DNA from: Apostichopus californicus
Taxonomy: Eukaryota > Echinodermata > Holothuroidea > Aspidochirotida > Stichopodidae
Direction of reading: 5' to 3'
Length of the DNA stretch: 30,767 nt
NCBI GenBank assembly: GCA_020650975.1
Contig: JAIPMN010012808.1
Coordinates: 1-30,767, forward strand
The notes below the pieces were generated by a model. The model was not told the DNA's origin. It was given only the letters and a program-made list of their open reading frames with translations, and did not search any database. The position numbers were made by a program, and so were the translations under genes. This document shows, one piece after another, positions 12,701 through 22,150 of this stretch (the first letter of the stretch is position 1; each line of letters opens with the position of its first letter).

Positions 12701-15700
12701 GGCATGCTGGGTAATTATCTCTTTTCTCATTAGTATTATAAAGGTATAGTCTCACAAAGTTCTATCAGACTTTCAGAGTGTCCTGTGTGTTTGACACAAA
12801 AACATTTCCCTTGCTATTATATCTTAATTGTCTGCCAACTTTCCTGAAGAAACATTTTCGCTTTCACTCCTATAATTTAGTGGCTTCCATTTGACGTTTG
12901 GTTTTATTCTATAAATACTGTGATGTCTGCCTGAAGAAGTATTTCACAACACATTGATACGAGTACAGTCGAATAGTGACATCATCAAGAGTCGAGGTGG
13001 ATGATACTTGTAGATAATACGAATGTTAACTCTAAGCAATTTGGAAAGACACAAGAATTACGGTTAAAGAAACGTAATTTCTAGTTGATTGTGGAAAAGT
13101 ACATTTCATTCATGGATTCATTTACTTACCCTAAAATTGCGAGATAAATTCAAATTGTCCTCAGTTTGTTTTGTGTTTCTTTGAAGCTTCTAACTATAGC
13201 TATTATTATGATAGCACAGCACAGAAAGAGTCTTGTGTTTGAAATGTCTCCGGTTATTCGAGAACGTCTCTCTGAATTTCGTTACCACGAAGCTATGCGT
13301 CTGTTTGCTATTCACTGTATAGTCCTTATAAAATGATAAAAACCCGCGTCAGTGATTGGTGTAATCGAGCGCTAACTTTGCGTCATCAAGTTGTCAAGAA
13401 GAATTTACAAAATTGTCGCAATTCAGTAGGTGGTGAATGCATGACTTTGTTTACCAGTGATTATCTGCTACTAAATTAAGGTATAATGACCATCAACTCT
13501 GTACACAAATGTGTGACACGGTTCTATGAAACATCGAATGCAAGTCAAATATATTACTAAACTAGATCAAATATCAGAGACTTGGAGCAAGGTGATTTCT
13601 GGGAAACTATCATATCATCAGATAACATTAGGGTTAGGCTTACCGTTTTGATTGCTTCAGAAAAGTAACTGTCTTGCTTTTGAAAGGTATCACACATTAA
13701 TTAATGAGCTACAATTGAGTGCAGCTGTTCATACCGGTAGCAGTTTACATTAGGTGAAGTTTCATAACAAACTCATCAATCTTGTTTGCGATTTTGACTG
13801 GTTTTTACAGTAGCTGTGTTCTTTACATTTTCCATCTATTTACAAGACAAGAACATCTCCTAGAAGAGTTCCTTTACAGGTCAAAACCATATGACAATAC
13901 TTTTGTGTTTGAATGTGTTCCAAACTAAGGAGAGCTATTCATCTGCTGGAAATCCACTGTTAGTTATCTTCTTTTAGTTAAGTTTTGTAACACGTCTGTT
14001 AAAATATATATATATATATATATATTTGCAAATCATAATATCATGTAGGAAGTAATGATGTCATTTCTACACTTGAGATTAATAAAAACAAGTGACAACC
14101 ATCACGACAAGATTGATTATCTTTTCTACATGACTCACTTCATGAACAATATTCACTCTTTCAGATCAGAGATGCCGTAGCCCTCTGTGAATATTTCCGC
14201 TGGTTGGAGGAAGAGGTAAGTGTTGGCATCAGAATAATGACCACAGTGTGTGATTCAATATGTGCAGAATGGATGTGAACTAGCAATATTCCTTGGTCAG
14301 GGACATAACAGATACCCCACCCCATCGTGGGAAGTACCAAATATGTTTTTTTCCACTTGTGTGGGCCGAAGTAAATGCTTTGAAGCGTAATGGTGTGAAT
14401 AATAGGTCAGGAAATATGAAATTTTTAGATTGCTTACTTCCATTAGAAATGCCATGGTAGTATTAGGTCATAACAGCTCCTTCATTGAAATGACAAAGTT
14501 GTAGCAGAATGTGACGATTGCATCGTGCACATTGCGTGAGCAGTTTCTGATCTTCTTCGCAAAGTGAGTAGGAGTTTCATAATCTGCTGGCTTTAGTCCA
14601 AGGATTTTGCTAGAAATAGAGTTGAGGTCAATCCCTAGAAAATTGTTCAATAGGTGTCTGTCATAGGTGTCTATTATAGGTGTCTGTGTCTGTTATACGA
14701 AGAAAAGCGGAACAAGTAAGAAAATATGCTTTGCCGAGTAATGTCTTTGCTTGTTTTCATTCCCGTGGGCAACACGGCCATATACACACATATGACCGTT
14801 TAATATAAATTGAGGAAATATGCAGTTATGGAATGTGTACAGAAATCGTAGAATGAGAAATTTGGCCATTGATACACATAGAAAGTAGAAGCGTGGTGTA
14901 GCGGTTTAGTGTGTCTTCAAGTCCAATCTTCAATCGTTAGGTTCAAAATTACTGCTTTGCAGTGTCAATGAGCAGAGTGTTCCGTGGATTTGGTATCTCT
15001 GGTTGCGAATTGAGAACAGGTTTGGTTCTGTCCATTCAAAAGGCCGAAACAACTTTGTTCACCATAGCAGCACTGCAGTGTTGATGAGTGGGGTGCCTTC
15101 ACCTTCCTCAGTGATTGAGAAAGTGATCAGATGCTATGGTACGCTCACTTCTGTCGGATGGGGAGTTTTGTGATGCATCTGAGGAACTGACCTTATACTT
15201 TGTGTGTTAGTCTAAATAGTCCAGCCACTTTCATTGATGTGCCTTGGATGTTAACATGGTCATTCTTCAAAAATTAAAAGTAGTATAGGAGTACAACTTG
15301 GGCCCAAGGCAAAGCCTTTTTAGAAGCCTGCAACATATCGAAATGAATTTTGAAATGAAAGTTGCACTTTGAGGCATGTATGGTATGTAACTTCTGACCA
15401 ATCCATGAAATGGGTCACATGTTATTAGATATCCCTCGATCTAACTGTAAAGGTATCTCTTCTGGTCAGGCTCTCTCTGCTTAACCTCGAGTCCAATTTG
15501 CAGTTGGGTTGACAAAATGTTGTAAAAAGGTCCAAGGTCTGGTCGTTGAAAGGACAGCTGAAACGATTGCCGGCTAAAGCCGCCTTTCTGGTTTACAATC
15601 ATTTGGCTCCCCCCCCCAAATTCGAAAGTGTTTCACTTTTTAAATTCAAAAAAAGTAGTGTTAATTTCTACATTTAAAAATCTAAATTTTTATCCATAAC

Positions 15701-18700
15701 AACCAGCATTCATGATGGAAGTTTAATCGGTGCAATGAAGTAAAATTGATATGCATTCAAGGACGTTATCATTCTTTTAAAGGGCCAAGTCGAATACCTC
15801 CAGATTTGCAGAGGTAAATTGTATACAGACTGCAGCCCAGCTTAAATAAGCCTCGGCCACAGCTTCAGCACCATGTGGAGCTGCTGTAATTATTTCAAAA
15901 TTTGATAGTTTTGAACCAATCAATCACTTTTCAAAGATCAGTTACTTTCGAGCTTCTGTATTGGCAAACGCTGACAAGTATTGGTCGCCGTTTTTGTGTT
16001 TTCATCTAGAAGTTTTATTTGTAGTCTATTAGTCTGCTATGACACATGACTCCTTCCACACTTTGTTGACATTTTCATGCTAAATTAGGTGATTTTGAGT
16101 CATGGGTGCTTACATTTTTTTCCTGGTTTTTTTTGCCTTTTGAGAAGAATTTGTAGGTGACAAGAATTTAAAACTGATAGGTTTGGTTAATTTTTATAGA
16201 TGAATTGCACTTACGTAAATAAAGGTTATTTTAGTATCAAAAACATTGTCTTCATAGTTTATACTTACTTTGTGTGTGTGACGTGATCAAGGAAAATTAC
16301 TTTTACAGTGCTGGAAGAGTGACAAAGATGTGACTTTTGAACTGTTGGTCAAATCTATGATATATATTTTGGCAATTTTAAGGTATTACATGGAATAGTC
16401 TGATATTTATGATGGCTGATTCATCTCAAGACAAGGGATTGGTTTGGTGGCCATTGAAATATTTGCATAAATATGCTACTTCAATAATTATATTAGCTGT
16501 GGCTGGATAACAGCACCAAAAGATGAAGGAGGTGAAGGGAAGGTCATTTATACCAAATTAAATGTTGAGTAAATGAAGCTGCACCATTCATACAGTAATG
16601 TTAAAAAAGAAAAGGAAAAATTTTTTTTTTTTTTTTTCTCAAACACAATTTTTGGTTGAATCCTTACTCCTGAAAAGACAGATTTACTGGTTTGAAGAAA
16701 TAGATTAGTATGAGAAAAGTCTCATTTTTTCTGATTAAATGTTTTGACTGAGTTTTTTTTTTGGCAAATGGTGGTCAAAGAAGGCACATAATATTCTTTC
16801 CATATGATTGGAGAGGAAGTGGGAGGTGAAGATGTGGAATTGGAAGACAATTTAAATGAATACATGTATATGGCTGTCTATAAAGCAATAGTTTACATTC
16901 TTAGCCTACATCTTTATGTCCCTTTCTCTTATTTGGCTAACTGGTTATAAGGATGGAAAACAGTTTCATACTTTTTTTTTTCTCTGCCATAGGTTCCAAA
17001 AGGTAAAGTGACTGAAATATCCGGTGCAGATAGGCTGGAAGAATTCCGACGGTAATTAAGTAGTCTTTATAAAGTGCCATGTTTGGGTTGTTTGTATCAT
17101 TTTCTCATCTGAGACTTGATCAGTTTAAAGTCCCTTACTAGTCTGAAACGAGGTGGTTGTTTTGACTTAATACACAATGTAGTTTTACCAGCAGTACATT
17201 CTGACTGCAGCTATTATTTTGAACTGGCAACTTTGCATGAACTCGTTTCTTTGTATCTTGGTTGTTTCTGGACATGTTAGATTAATAATTGTGCTCGATT
17301 TGTCATTGAAAGCCTTGAAAGATGTAGGTTACGTCAGATTAATTTCCTTACTGTCTTAGATATGGGTGTTGGGTTTTTTTTTTGGGGGGGCGGGTGGAGG
17401 GAGGAGGTGTTTGCTGTAGAAAGTAACAGCATTCATGTAAAATTGATCGCAGCTTTATATATTTTTAAATACGGAATAAGTTACGAAATTGTAATTTTAT
17501 TTTGGCAAGTCTATCGACAGAGTTTGTACCAAAGTACAAATGAGACCAAGAAATGACCTTCCGATCTGACAGTTTGCTATAGTTTGTTGCTGTACACTAT
17601 CATCATCAAAAACCATTGGTCTGTGCTTCTCCCGGCAGAAATCTTACAAAGTGTACAAAAGTTAGCCAAAAGTGAAACACAACCAAATAATGATTGCATT
17701 TTAGCATTTTTGCCCTTTCCTTTTCTTCTGGCAGGGAACAAGATGATTTTGTCACCCTTAGCTTTCAAACTATTTCAAGCTCTGGGCCGCATGCAGCTGT
17801 CATTCATTACTCACCTTCACTTGAAACGGACCTGCCAATCACAATGCAGGATATATACCTCTGTGACTCTGGAGCTCAGTTCAGGTTAGTATTAATGGTA
17901 ATACTAGTTTAATAGTTTCAATAGGGTTGGTTGATGTTAATAGACTGACCAATCACAATGCAGGATATATACCTTTGTGACTCTGGAGCCCAGTTCAGGT
18001 TAGTATTAATGGTAATACTAGTTGATTAGTTTCAATAGGGTTGGCTGTATGTTAATGGACAGACCAATCACAATGCAGGATATATACCTCTTTGACTCTG
18101 GAGCTCAGTTCAGGTTAGTATTAATGGTAATACTAGTTGAATAGTTTCAATAGGGTTGGCTGATGTTAATGGACAGACCAATCACAATGCAGGATATATA
18201 CCTCAGGAGCTCAGTTCAGGTTAGTATTAATGGTAATACTAGTTGAATAGTTTCAATAGGGTTGGCTGATGATAATGGACAGACCAATCACAATGCAGGA
18301 TATATACCTCTGTGACTCTGGAGCTCAGTTCAGGTTAGTATAAATGGTAATACTAGTTGAATAGTTTCAATAGGGTTGGCTGATGTTAATGGACAGACCA
18401 ATCACAATGCAGGATATATACCTCAGGAGCTCAGTTCAGGTTAGTATAAATGGTAATACTAGTTTAATAGTCTTATTTAATACACAAGAAACACATTTAT
18501 CGACCCACTTTTACTACTTGTGCAATTTTCTCACCTCAGGGACGGAACTACGGATGTTACAAGAACTATGCATTTTGGAGCTCCAACTCAGCATCAGAAG
18601 GTAAAGGATGTGCAGAATTGAAAATATTGAAAATATGAATATTAGTCCAGTAGTCTGTTTGTACATATCTGAACTCTTCATATAAAATAAACATACTTGC

Positions 18701-21700
18701 TTAGATGCTAAGTGTCTGATAGCTTGTTAAAAGTATATTCCAGGGGGAAATTGATTTTTTTACCGATGAAAGAGGATGAATGTATTTTGACCATCCTGGT
18801 GAAAGTAACAAGCAATTCCAACATAGCATTTTTGTTAAGATTTTGATAATTGAACTTGATAAGTGAACTGGAAGTTTTACACTGACAGCAATATGGTTAG
18901 TTTTATTTTTCATTTTATTGTTTCATTATTATTTTATTTTAATTTGAAGTAGGAACTTGCATGTAAAGTTTGCATGAAAACATAAACCATTTTTTTTTTA
19001 AATTTTCAATGACCTCACACCTTTGTTTCAAGTTCACTTACGATACAAAATGTGTGAACTTCAAATGTTGTGATTGAAAAAGAAAAAAAAAAGCAATATG
19101 TAGGAATTGCAGCAGGGGTTGGGGTGAGGGGGTCGTCTTTCGGTAGAGTATAATTAAAATTAGCAAACTGCTCTCATATATGTTGCCGGTCATTTAAATT
19201 TCTTGTGTCACATTTCAAATCAAAATACAGGTTTAATCTCTATTACAGCTACTATCAAGCTGATCCTTTATTTATGTTACCAATAATTTTTTATTTTTTG
19301 GGGTTTTCCAGGAATGTACAACCAGGGTGCTTAAAGGAGTCATTGCATTGGCAACAACTGTTTTTCCTAATGGCACCAAAGGTGAGTTTCATTGAGCACA
19401 TCCTGTATGCTAAATTTTACCAAACACAGAATGGTTTTACTTAAGAAGCATGATGTGAAGAAATAAGCTCTGTTATGTATTCAACCAGTTTATGAAGCAG
19501 ACTGATACATCTGTTATTTTACTCTGGAAAAATTTTGAGAAAAACATTACACCCTGTGAAGTCCTCAGATGCTCTTATTATTTAAGAATTGATGCTGGTT
19601 TCTGTTATGATATGACAGTTTGACATAGCAGATTCTTGTCATGAAATTATAACCACCTATGCCCAGGACTCAACTTTTTATCTAATTATTTTAAGCTATA
19701 AACTTATACTTCCTGCTTTCATATGTACATCTAACCAATTTTGTGGGGGATTTGAGATCGTATCGTGATAATTTGATCTGTTTAGCCTAATTCCTTTGTT
19801 TTTATTTGATTTTTTTAGCATTCTTAAGTCATTGTTAGGCATAATAAGTGAAGCTGGTGATCAAATGGTTTCTCAGTTTGTTTTTTGTGGTGATAATGTG
19901 GTGATAATTTCTGAAATCTGTTAAGAATGAAGGGTGTCAAGTGTCACACCTGTTAATAGCCTCCCCATTAAATGCAATACAGGCTCAAGACTGGATTCTT
20001 TCGCAAGGAAGTCTTTGTGGGATGCCGGACTGGATTACCTCCATGGGACTGGACATGGCGTCGGGTCCTTCCTGAATGTCCACGAGGGGCCACAGAGGGT
20101 CAGCTACAGGTTGGACACAAAGGAAACAGCTCTAACTGCCGGCCAATTTATATCCGACGGTAGGTTGATACTCCACTCTATCTTCAATCATGGGCATAGA
20201 TTTGGAAATTTCAGAAGGGGGAGAAATAATTCATGATTAGTGTACATTGTAGAGGTCGAAATAAATATCTACCCAATCAGACCATTAATTGTAATAAGTA
20301 AACCATTCAGTTATGGCTAGCCATGGTTGTTTTCAAAAAATGAATTGAACCCATTCTCTATTTTTCTCGTGCATGTTATGATGTAATCAGGACTGTAACC
20401 AGGACAAGTTCAATGCTGGTTGCCAATTCTTCAATGTCCTGGCTAATGAGCCAGGTCATTCTATTAAAAATAGATTTAGTAGAAATTTCCCTACTGATGG
20501 ACCTCACATCACTGGGTGAGGCAGGTCGCCAGTGCTGGCAGGAAATGCATTAATTTCTGGCTAATCCTGGTCAGTAATCCGGCTAATCCCATCAAGTAAT
20601 CTGGCTAATCCTGGTCAGTAATCTGGCTGATCCTGGCGAGTAATCTGGCTAATCCTGGTCAGTAATCTGGCTAATTGGGTAATCTGGCCAATCCTGGCGG
20701 GTAATCGCCCAGGGTTTTTAGTATGAGTGACGTAGTGTTATATCCTTCTCTTTCTCTCACAGAGCCAGGATATTATGAAGATGGTCAGTTTGGCATTCGT
20801 ATAGAGAACATTGTACTAGTCAAGCCAACCACAACTGAGGTATGTTGGATCCATGGTGATACTTCGTAAAAAAATAATTCATACTTTTGCAGGTTTTTCC
20901 ACAATTTACGAAAGCATTCAAGTATTACTTAAAATAAATGAAGGATTATGATACCAATAAATCAATGATTCCGTTCAATTCTGAAAATTATATCGCCCAA
21001 CACTTTCTTCATTGTATTTTGTAACACATGTACAATTTGCATTGGGATTAAAGGGTTTTAAGTTTAGCTCTTTTATTGAAATGAAAGTTGACTCATTGAG
21101 TGAACTACATTGCTTTGAGATTCTATGTTTTAACTAGATTGAGCAGAAAGAAAATTTCAGCAACAAAGTAGAACTATATTTGGCTGGCTAATTTTAGTTC
21201 CGAAGTCATCCTTTCAATAATTTTACTGTTAAATATATCTTAATGTTTATTACTATCATTTTCTATACTGCCAGCATAATTTCAGAGGAAAGGGCTTTCT
21301 AACCTTTGAGACCGTCACCTTAGCACCGATCCAGACCAAGTTACTCGAGCCGTCCCTCCTTACTGAGGCAGAGGTAGGATAAACTTTGAACAATGTTATA
21401 AGTTGACAGGATAGTTTTGAAATAACTTGCCTGAAAATTACCTGAATTAAATAGTGACAACCACATTCTGTGACCAGGTGTGGATACAATTTTTGTCAGA
21501 TTTCACAAACTAACAGGTTTAATATTTCAACAGAGAAAAGATTCAGAAGTTAGATTCGTGTGAGGTATAAATTAAATTATTATTATTTTTTATTTATTTT
21601 TTTATTTATTTTCTTAAAGATCACATGGCTTAACGACTACCACAATCAGTGTCGAGAGGTGATCGGTGCAGAACTGGAAAAGCAGGGAAGGCACGAAGCT

Positions 21701-21739
21701 CTGAAATGGCTGGTTAAGGAAACTCAACCGATTGGTTGA
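671..21739 (+). CDS. XPNPEP1: Xaa-Pro aminopeptidase 1 (cytosolic aminopeptidase P), 20 exons, complete
   Basis: Removes an N-terminal residue from peptides whose second residue is proline; family members are cytosolic, dimeric Mn-dependent M24B enzymes. Join: 671-787, 1340-1403, 3753-3857, 4087-4127, 5425-5476, 6048-6194, 6668-6769, 7355-7436, 10577-10721, 12383-12427, 12591-12677, 14165-14215, 16993-17051, 17735-17884, 18540-18600, 19312-19381, 19983-20159, 20763-20839, 21275-21373, 21620-21739. This gives 1851 nt and 616 residues (human 623). Layout: two creatinase-like N-terminal domains (about 1-160 and 165-325), the M24 pita-bread domain (about 326-545) and the M24 C-terminal region (about 550-616). 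Visible motifs are [38 protein letters not shown] (D410), [11 protein letters not shown] (D421), HGTGHGVG (H484), [12 protein letters not shown] (E519) and IRIEN (E533), with catalytic H390. No signal peptide or membrane segment. ATG 671 is the first in frame after the TAA at 611. All introns are GT-AG. Confidence 0.96.
1340..1403 (+). CDS. XPNPEP1: XPNPEP1 exon 2 (residues 40-60)
   Basis: Encodes [20 protein letters not shown], matching the human SEYIAPCDCRRAFVSGF region. The acceptor is CTCAG|AATG. The donor GTG|GTTGGT is weak, but it is the only one that keeps frame with exon 3. Confidence 0.93.
1722..1962. repeat. Pair of 48-bp direct repeats flanking a retroelement tail
   Basis: 1722-1769 and 1915-1962 match at 45 of 48 positions and share AAGTGGCCGTTATTTGACCT. 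They bracket about 145 bp that includes an L2-like 3' tail. They could be a long target duplication or two copies of another repeat into which the tail inserted. Confidence 0.75.
1800..1880 (+). mobile_element. 3' tail of an L2/CR1-clade LINE or SINE
   Basis: Contains the stem-forming pair TGTAAAGCGCCTTAGAGC and AAGGCGCTATAGAAATTTTG, followed by a run of AATAAATA. From my knowledge of repeat families this is the characteristic 3' end of L2-like elements and the SINEs that use their machinery. No coding part remains. Confidence 0.6.
2046..2105. repeat. Copy of a GGCGAGT-containing dispersed element
   Basis: On the - strand it has GTGGCGAGTGAATTT and GGTGAGTAGA, resembling 3600-3700 (GTGGCGAGTAGAATTTT). 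Both copies are in intron 2. The family is not recognised. Confidence 0.3.
3595..3705. repeat. Second copy of the GGCGAGT-containing element
   Basis: Contains CTACTCGCCACTAG and TTCGCCAAAGAGAAAATTCT on the + strand. The - strand is open over this part, but the predicted peptide has no recognised domain, so I treat it as repeat DNA, not a gene. Confidence 0.3.
3753..3857 (+). CDS. XPNPEP1: XPNPEP1 exon 3 (residues 61-95)
   Basis: Encodes GTAIVTE then [18 protein letters not shown], the most conserved stretch of the N-terminal domain. Acceptor TTTTTAAG, donor CAAG|GTAATT. Confidence 0.96.
4087..4127 (+). CDS. XPNPEP1: XPNPEP1 exon 4 (residues 96-109)
   Basis: A 41-nt micro-exon giving [14 protein letters not shown] (human GLKDTPTQEDWL). 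Acceptor TTCTTCAAG, donor AAG|GTTTGT; it ends in phase 0. Confidence 0.94.
5425..5476 (+). CDS. XPNPEP1: XPNPEP1 exon 5 (residues 110-126)
   Basis: Encodes [17 protein letters not shown], matching human VLPEGSRVGVDP. Acceptor TTTACCAG, donor TACG|GTTAGT. Confidence 0.94.
6048..6194 (+). CDS. XPNPEP1: XPNPEP1 exon 6 (residues 127-175)
   Basis: Encodes [20 protein letters not shown] and [18 protein letters not shown], the end of the first N-terminal domain and the linker. Acceptor TTTATGCAG, donor TCAG|GTCAGT. Confidence 0.95.
6668..6769 (+). CDS. XPNPEP1: XPNPEP1 exon 7 (residues 176-209)
   Basis: Encodes the start of the second domain, [15 protein letters not shown], ending VVTHLDEIA; the Trp codon of DEIAW is split over the intron. 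Acceptor CCTGGCAG, donor GCAT|GTGAGT. Confidence 0.95.
6868..6965 (+). mobile_element. tRNA-derived SINE head in intron 7
   Basis: It has a pol III A-box-like TGGCATGTGAAG (6878-6889) and a clear B box GGTTCGAACC (6919-6928), spaced 41 bp as in tRNA genes. There is no cloverleaf with an intact acceptor stem, so it is a SINE remnant and not a tRNA gene. The following ~140 bp are probably its body. Confidence 0.55.
7355..7436 (+). CDS. XPNPEP1: XPNPEP1 exon 8 (residues 210-236)
   Basis: Encodes WLLNLRGSD and NPVFFSY, core signatures of aminopeptidase P. Acceptor CCACCTAG, donor TCCA|GTGAGT. It is followed by the longest intron (3140 bp). Confidence 0.95.
7437..10576 (+). other. Intron 8, 3.1 kb, no recognised feature
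   Basis: The longest intron. I see only an (ATTC)n patch near 7825-7850 and a purine-rich duplicated stretch with AAGGAAAGG and CAAGTCAA words near 9265-9320. No coding frame is supported on either strand. Confidence 0.5.
10577..10721 (+). CDS. XPNPEP1: XPNPEP1 exon 9 (residues 237-285)
   Basis: Encodes [17 protein letters not shown] and then a divergent stretch to HLRTW. This is the least conserved part of the protein; the reading rests on frame continuity, the LF(M/I)D start and the Trp before the next exon's IS. Donor TGG|GTAAGA. Confidence 0.9.
10802..10963. repeat. Nested inverted repeat (foldback) in intron 9
   Basis: The outer arms 10802-10816 and 10949-10963 share CCGAGGAC/GTCCTCGG, matching at 13 of 15 positions. 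The inner arms AACAAAAGAATTC (10820-10832) and GAATTCTTTTGTT (10879-10891) are perfect complements. Between them GATTTCT and AGAATC form an apex. About 57 bp with a TTAGGGT word separate the right inner and outer arms. GT-runs flank both sides. It may be a small MITE. Confidence 0.65.
11791..12255. repeat. 34-bp minisatellite in intron 9, about 14 copies
   Basis: Units begin TCTAATTGTACAAACATTAG and end in CTGATCACAA. I count 13 full units and one shortened unit. TTGTA alternates with ATATTA in the variable part, and two units lack one base. The array ends about 130 bp before exon 10. Confidence 0.92.
12383..12427 (+). CDS. XPNPEP1: XPNPEP1 exon 10 (residues 286-300)
   Basis: Micro-exon of 15 codons, [15 protein letters not shown], corresponding to human VSDKASYAVSETIPK. 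Acceptor TATCCACAG, donor AAAG|GTATGT. It sits 127 bp after the intron 9 minisatellite. Confidence 0.92.
12591..12677 (+). CDS. XPNPEP1: XPNPEP1 exon 11 (residues 301-329)
   Basis: Encodes [20 protein letters not shown] then EIEGMRRAH, which opens the catalytic domain (human ESEGMRRAH). Acceptor TCTGGCAG, donor CAT|GTAAGT. Confidence 0.94.
14004..14026. repeat. (AT)n microsatellite
   Basis: An uninterrupted run of about eleven AT dinucleotides in intron 11. Confidence 0.9.
14165..14215 (+). CDS. XPNPEP1: XPNPEP1 exon 12 (residues 330-346)
   Basis: Encodes [17 protein letters not shown] (human IKDAVALCELFNWLEKE). Acceptor CTTTCAG, donor GAG|GTAAGT. Confidence 0.95.
14216..16992 (+). other. 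Intron 12, 2.8 kb
   Basis: Holds a degenerate tRNA-like SINE (about 14890-15180), a C9 run near 15607, and A- and T-rich tracts near 16605-16640. Nothing else is recognised. Confidence 0.5.
14890..15180 (+). mobile_element. Degenerate tRNA-derived SINE-like element
   Basis: TGGTGTAGCGGTT (from 14894) looks like a tRNA 5' end with an A box. GGTTCAAAAT (14940-14949) is a decayed B box at about tRNA spacing. The extent to the right is a guess, based on a change of character near 15180. Confidence 0.4.
16993..17051 (+). CDS. XPNPEP1: XPNPEP1 exon 13 (residues 347-365)
   Basis: Encodes [19 protein letters not shown], matching human VPKGGVTEISAADKAEEFR. The acceptor follows a T9 run (GCCATAG); donor ACG|GTAATT. 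Confidence 0.94.
17735..17884 (+). CDS. XPNPEP1: XPNPEP1 exon 14 (residues 366-415), catalytic exon
   Basis: Encodes [18 protein letters not shown] with the catalytic His (H390), and [10 protein letters not shown] with the first metal-binding Asp (D410). Acceptor CTGGCAG, donor TTCAG|GTTAGT. The last ~55 bp of this exon and the donor are copied five more times downstream. The true donor is taken as 17884|17885 because read-through reaches a stop at 17910-17912. Confidence 0.94.
17829..18470 (+). repeat. Tandem array of the 3' end of exon 14 with its splice donor (1 genuine + 5 extra copies)
   Basis: The unit is about 114 bp: the last ~55 bp of exon 14 (CCAATCACAATGCAGGATAT onward, encoding [15 protein letters not shown]), the donor TTCAG|GTTAGT and about 60 bp of intron. 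CCAATC begins at 17835 (genuine), 17949, 18064, 18178, 18284 and 18398. The extra donors are at 17999, 18114, 18220, 18334 and 18440. Copies four and six (18178 and 18398) share an 8-bp deletion that removes the metal-binding Asp codon. No copy includes the exon 14 acceptor or the H390 part, so none is a complete exon. Confidence 0.93.
18540..18600 (+). CDS. XPNPEP1: XPNPEP1 exon 15 (residues 416-436)
   Basis: Encodes [17 protein letters not shown] with the second metal-binding Asp (D421). Acceptor TCACCTCAG, donor AAG|GTAAAG. It lies 70 bp after the exon 14 repeat array. Confidence 0.96.
19312..19381 (+). CDS. XPNPEP1: XPNPEP1 exon 16 (residues 437-459)
   Basis: Encodes [19 protein letters not shown] and NGTK (human ECFTYVLKGHIAVSAAVFP). 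Acceptor TTTTCCAG, donor AAAG|GTGAGT. Confidence 0.95.
19983..20159 (+). CDS. XPNPEP1: XPNPEP1 exon 17 (residues 460-518), HGTGHGVG exon
   Basis: The largest exon. It encodes [34 protein letters not shown] with metal-binding H484 and active-site H493, and ends FISD; the codon of metal-binding E519 is split over the intron. The segment after HEGP is one residue longer than in human. Acceptor AATACAG, donor GACG|GTAGGT. Confidence 0.97.
20557..20705. repeat. 22-bp minisatellite, 7 copies, in intron 17
   Basis: The unit is CTGGCTAATCCTGGTCAGTA plus AT. Six units are full length and one is shortened to 17 bp. It ends about 57 bp before exon 18. A related CTGGCTAATGAGCCAGG word lies upstream near 20440. 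Confidence 0.88.
20763..20839 (+). CDS. XPNPEP1: XPNPEP1 exon 18 (residues 519-544)
   Basis: Encodes [20 protein letters not shown], with metal ligands E519 and E533. Acceptor CTCTCACAG, donor GAG|GTATGT. Confidence 0.97.
21275..21373 (+). CDS. XPNPEP1: XPNPEP1 exon 19 (residues 545-577)
   Basis: Encodes [20 protein letters not shown], typical of the end of the M24 domain and its C-terminal region (human LTFEPLTLVPIQTK). Acceptor TGCCAG, donor GAG|GTAGGA. Confidence 0.95.
21620..21739 (+). CDS. XPNPEP1: XPNPEP1 exon 20 (residues 578-616 and stop)
   Basis: Encodes [37 protein letters not shown] and TGA, matching human WLNNYHLTCRDVIGKELQKQ. The acceptor CTTAAAG follows a long TTATTT-rich tract (21573-21614). 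Confidence 0.96.
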   Translation: MTWLNDYHNQCREVIGAELEKQGRHEALKWLVKETQPIG

Positions 21740-22150
21740 AACAATTACCATCAAAGAAAGACCAAATCAGCTCATCTGTTCAAGTACATTAGAATTACGC
21801 TATTTAAGCCTCCATATGCATTTCATCTTAACACTCTTATCTTGATACTATTGTGTAGCCCAGAATCTTGACCCATTTGCAGAGTCCATGGCAATGAAAA
21901 AAATTTGTTTATTTTAAAAGCAACATCAATGATACAGCTGATGCATTTACCCACACATACCCCTGATTAATATTTTTATCTGACCATCTGTTTTCAAATT
22001 CCAGATACAATGTTATTGTATGAATTTTTAACTGGCTTGTTCTCTGTGAAACTTCCAAAACTTTTGGCAAAAGAAGAACATTGACATGATTATGTTACTT
22101 AGTTTTTAACTACACAATAGTACCAAATAAAGGTATGTAGAGTAAGGAAT
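21740..22150 (+). other. XPNPEP1: XPNPEP1 3' untranslated region
   Basis: Runs from the TGA to the likely cleavage site just after the polyadenylation signal. It contains no ORF of note. The downstream end is inferred, not seen in a transcript. Confidence 0.6.
22126..22131 (+). terminator. Polyadenylation signal AATAAA
   Basis: Canonical AATAAA 387 bp after the stop. It is followed within 20-40 bp by a U/GU-rich stretch (TTGATTTGTTTGTTTTTA), the usual downstream element. Confidence 0.7.

Noticed and set aside
17949..18470. Mutually exclusive duplicated exons
   Set aside because: The copies contain only the 3' part of exon 14, lack its acceptor and the H390 region, and most would shift the frame.
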